Shown: one piece after another, positions 14,000 through 16,981 of the stretch
Position numbering within the stretch: the stretch's first letter is position 1
How the letters are laid out: each line of letters starts with the position of its first letter
Notes under the pieces: model-generated
The model's database searches: none
Seen by the model: only the letters and a program-made list of their open reading frames with translations
Told to the model about the DNA's origin: nothing
NCBI GenBank assembly: GCA_902761395.1
Contig: CACWKJ010000004.1
Location: 1-16,981 of the forward strand
DNA from: an uncultured Elusimicrobium sp.
Lineage (GTDB): Bacteria > Elusimicrobiota > Endomicrobiia > Endomicrobiales > Endomicrobiaceae
Direction of reading: 5' to 3'
DNA: 16,981 nucleotides
Position numbers and translations under genes: made by a program

Positions 14000-16981
14000 T
14001 TACTTCATATATTTTTTAAATTCTTTTAAGAATTGTATTATATAATCAATGAAATTTGAATATATTTTGCTTTTTACCAATTTAAAGCTGAAACTGTCGG
14101 TTCTGTTAAATTCCACCAAAGAGTTGTAATCTGTTATGAATCGCATTGAATCTATTTTATCAAAATTTGTATCTTTTCTGAAATATATGTAACAAAACCT
14201 TTTATCTTCCGAAATTCTTTCAACAAAAACTTTTGATGCATTTATTTTAATTTGTGCTATTTTAAATAAATTTTCCACATTTTCCGGTATTTTTCCGAAC
14301 CTGTCCAAAAGTTCGTTCCTTATTTCATCAATTTCTTCCTGAATATATATGTTTGATATTTTTCTGTAAAACAATATTCTTATATCTTCATCTTCAATGT
14401 AATCCTGCGGTATAAAAGCATCTATATATAAGTCAACTTCAACATTATGTTTCCTGCCTTCTTTTTGCGGAACACCTCTGACTTTGTGTCCTTCTTCTTC
14501 AAGTAATCTTGCAAACATCTCGTAACCGATATCCCTGACAAAGCCGTGCTGTTTTGCACTTAATATACCGCCCGCACCTCTTATTTCCAAATCCTTTAAT
14601 GCAATCTTGTATCCCGAACCCAACTCACTGAAATTTTTCATTGCTTCAAGTCTTTTAATTGCGTCATCATTCATATCTTTTTCTTTATAGAAAAGGTAAC
14701 AGTATGCTTTTTGTTTCTCCCTGCCGATTCTTCCTCTTAACTGATGAAGCTGCGAAAGTCCGAAATTTTGTGCATCTTCTATTATCATGGTATTTACCGT
14801 AGGGATATCTATACCGGACTCTATTATAGTTGTTGCTATCAAAACATCCAGTTCCCTGTGCAAAAACCGCCACATAACTTTTTCTATTTCCGCAGGTTTC
14901 ATTTGCCCGTGTATAACATCCAATCTAATATCAGGCAACAACTTTTTTATTTCGGCAGCTTTATTTAATATTGTTTCAACTCTGTTATAAACATAAAATA
15001 CCTGTCCGTTTCTTGAAAGTTCGGCTTCGATAATATTTTTTATAAGTTTGGAATCATAAAATGCGATATTTGTTTCTATAGGTTGTCTTCCGTAAGGTTG
15101 TGTTTCTATTAAAGATAAATCTCTTAACCCGTACAATGCTCCCGATAATGTTCTCGGAATAGGAGTAGCCGATAACATTAATATATCTATATTTTGTTTC
15201 ATCTGTTTAATTTTTTCTTTCTGTTTAACACCGAACCTGTGCTCTTCATCAATAATCAAAAGTCCCAAATTTTTAAACTCAACATCTTTTTGCAATAATC
15301 TGTGTGTACCTACAATAATATCAATATTTCCCGCTTTAAGTTCCTGCAAAATCTTTTTTTGTTGTGCAGGTTTTTGAAATCTGCTTATAACTTCAACTTT
15401 TGCGGGAAATGCCGCCAACCTGTTAACAAAAGTGTTGTAATGTTGTTCTGCTAATACCGTCGTAGGAACAAGAAGTGCAACCTGCTTTGATTGGCACACA
15501 ACTTTAAATGCCGCCCTTAAAGCAACTTCGGTTTTACCGAACCCCACATCACCGCAAATTAACCTTTCCATAGGATACGGTTTAGAAAAATCGTTGTTTA
15601 TATCTTCTATTGCTTTTAGTTGGTCTGTTGTTTCCTCGTATGCAAAAGAGTCTGCCAAATCTTTTTCCAATAAACTCATTTGCGGGTACGGTTGTCTTTG
15701 AGTCTGTGCTCTTTGAGCATAAAGTTTTAATAACTCTTTTGCAAAAGCGGAAGCTTCTTCTCTGGCTCTGTGTTTTACCCGTTCCCAAGCAAAAGTGTCC
15801 ATAGAATACAGTTTCGGCTTTACACCTTCAACACCGATATATTTTTGTACCACCCTGAAATCATCGGGAGGGACATAAAGTTTGTCCCCTTTTCTGTACT
15901 CTATGCACAAATATTCGGCAGTTTTATCGGACTGACTTATCTTCTTTAATCCTTTATATTTTCCTATACCGTACTTTTCATGAACGACATAATCGCCTGC
16001 GGATATTTCCCATATTCCTTCAAGTCTTTTACCGCTTTTCATCTTAGGGAAACTTATTTGTTTTCTTTTATAAAGAATTTCTTTCGTTGAAATTATCGCA
16101 ACTTCGTCTTTCAAATAAAAGCCGTGCCATAACGACATAATTGTCATAGCCGGTATATCATCAAACTCCCACCCGTTCTCATAAAATAAGTCCACCATCT
16201 TTTGTTTTTCCGGCTCGTTGGAACAATATATTTTTATCGGTATCGCATTATATTTTAAATCTTGTATTAACCCGATAAAATATTTTATGTCGCCTTGAAA
16301 TCCCTGAAAACTTTGATAATTATAATGGATAGATTTTTTGTTTAACGGATCGTTTATTATCAAATTAAATTTATCGAAACGGCTGTCTTTTTCTATTTCA
16401 TCATCACAATATACAACAAAGTTATTATTTAATTGGTCTAACAATGTCGTTTTTGTATCTACCATTTTGTATGGAAGGATAGTTATTTCATTTAAATATT
16501 CCTGCGATCTTTGCGAGATATAATCAAAAGTTTTTATTGTTTCCACCGTTTCGAAATCAAAAGTTATTCTTATGGGATTTTCGTTGTCGCAAGGCCAAAT
16601 ATCAAGAATATCTCCCCTTACGGAAAACTGACCTTTATCTTCAACGAAATTTTCTCTTGAATATCCTATTTTGGATAAACTCGTTATTAACCCGTTATAC
16701 TTGTATCCGTTATTTACTTTTAAAGTTATGGTATTATCCTGTAAAGCATTAAAAGTTAGTACTTCTTTATCTACAGATTCTTTGTCGGCAACAACAACGG
16801 TTTGCTGTAATGCCGATATTTTGGATAATGTTATTATTCTTTTAGCTTCGTCATCGGACGGATATTCCAATACCGTTATATCTTTATTATCAAGAAAAGT
16901 TTTGATATCTTGGCTTACGGAATCTATTTCGTTATCATTGAGTATGACAAGCATAGATTTTTCGTTACTTGTTAATATATA
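14000..16981 (-). CDS. mfd: Transcription-repair coupling factor Mfd (start beyond right edge)
   Basis: At least 993 residues. The frame is still open at 16981, upstream of the first Met at 16954, so the N-terminus is cut by the window. Mfd pushes stalled RNA polymerase off DNA lesions and recruits UvrA. Numbering from that Met: the UvrB-like N-terminal part includes GYSRENFVEDKGQFSVRGDILDIWP (97-121); the RNA-polymerase-interacting CarD-like domain starts near AGDYVVHEKYGIGKYKGL (319-336). The helicase motor has Walker A GDVGFGKT (468-475), DEEH (569-572), SATPIPRT (595-602) and GRIGRE (741-746), then the translocation segment DLEIRGAGGILSAKQHG (788-804). The C-terminal TRCF domain begins near VDLYIDAFIPQ. 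Nothing looks broken. A 230-base gap separates it from rpsP. Confidence 0.96.
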   Translation of the reverse strand, partial: YILTSNEKSMLVILNDNEIDSVSQDIKTFLDNKDITVLEYPSDDEAKRIITLSKISALQQTVVVADKESVDKEVLTFNALQDNTITLKVNNGYKYNGLITSLSKIGYSRENFVEDKGQFSVRGDILDIWPCDNENPIRITFDFETVETIKTFDYISQRSQEYLNEITILPYKMVDTKTTLLDQLNNNFVVYCDDEIEKDSRFDKFNLIINDPLNKKSIHYNYQSFQGFQGDIKYFIGLIQDLKYNAIPIKIYCSNEPEKQKMVDLFYENGWEFDDIPAMTIMSLWHGFYLKDEVAIISTKEILYKRKQISFPKMKSGKRLEGIWEISAGDYVVHEKYGIGKYKGLKKISQSDKTAEYLCIEYRKGDKLYVPPDDFRVVQKYIGVEGVKPKLYSMDTFAWERVKHRAREEASAFAKELLKLYAQRAQTQRQPYPQMSLLEKDLADSFAYEETTDQLKAIEDINNDFSKPYPMERLICGDVGFGKTEVALRAAFKVVCQSKQVALLVPTTVLAEQHYNTFVNRLAAFPAKVEVISRFQKPAQQKKILQELKAGNIDIIVGTHRLLQKDVEFKNLGLLIIDEEHRFGVKQKEKIKQMKQNIDILMLSATPIPRTLSGALYGLRDLSLIETQPYGRQPIETNIAFYDSKLIKNIIEAELSRNGQVFYVYNRVETILNKAAEIKKLLPDIRLDVIHGQMKPAEIEKVMWRFLHRELDVLIATTIIESGIDIPTVNTMIIEDAQNFGLSQLHQLRGRIGREKQKAYCYLFYKEKDMNDDAIKRLEAMKNFSELGSGYKIALKDLEIRGAGGILSAKQHGFVRDIGYEMFARLLEEEGHKVRGVPQKEGRKHNVEVDLYIDAFIPQDYIEDEDIRILFYRKISNIYIQEEIDEIRNELLDRFGKIPENVENLFKIAQIKINASKVFVERISEDKRFCYIYFRKDTNFDKIDSMRFITDYNSLVEFNRTDSFSFKLVKSKIYSNFIDYIIQFLKEFKKYMK

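Noticed and set aside
16954..16981. Mfd starting at the ATG at 16954
   Set aside because: The frame stays open to the window edge and family proteins have more sequence before this point. No convincing ribosome site precedes the ATG. Treated as truncated by the window.

Overview
The window is a gene-dense, AT-rich bacterial chromosome segment of about 17 kb. It holds housekeeping and cell-envelope genes. I see no transposase, integrase, CRISPR array, tRNA or rRNA. Envelope genes (an Lgt-type lipoprotein enzyme, a WaaE-like glycosyltransferase, nucleotide-uronic-acid synthesis) suggest a diderm. The low GC, the fused radical SAM/DUF2344 protein and the rpsP-khpA-rimM-trmD-rplS-rnhB-yraN order would fit an Elusimicrobiota (Endomicrobia-like) genome. 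That placement is an inference with low confidence, because no marker RNA is present.

Layout, read along the minus strand from the right edge. Mfd (transcription-repair coupling factor) enters from the right, with its start outside the window. A 230-base gap follows, carrying two GC-rich palindromes and a strong sigma70-type promoter. That promoter reads into the ribosome/RNA-maturation operon rpsP-khpA-rimM-trmD-rplS-rnhB-yraN (13769 down to 10780). In this operon rimM encodes only the PRC-barrel half of the usual protein. rnhB appears to start at an ATT codon; any ATG/GTG/TTG start would remove its catalytic DEAGRG motif or fall out of frame.

The middle is a plus-strand cluster, acpS-nnrD-M20 amidohydrolase (8401 to 10790). 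It converges on yraN with an 11-base overlap of coding ends.

A second minus-strand operon starts at 8254. It contains a UDP-uronate 4-epimerase-like protein, a UDP-sugar dehydrogenase, two family-2 glycosyltransferases, lgt, rluD, the fused radical SAM protein and the start of a secreted protein that leaves the window at position 1. Genes here abut or overlap by 4 to 11 bases, so they are probably co-transcribed. The first four probably make and transfer an acidic sugar in a surface glycan. Lgt matures lipoproteins, and RluD modifies 23S rRNA.

No clearly new multi-gene system is visible. The points most worth a second look are the half-length RimM, the ATT start of rnhB, the cysteine-substituted Lgt signature, the 5'-terminal leader hairpin of rpsP, and the palindromes upstream of it.
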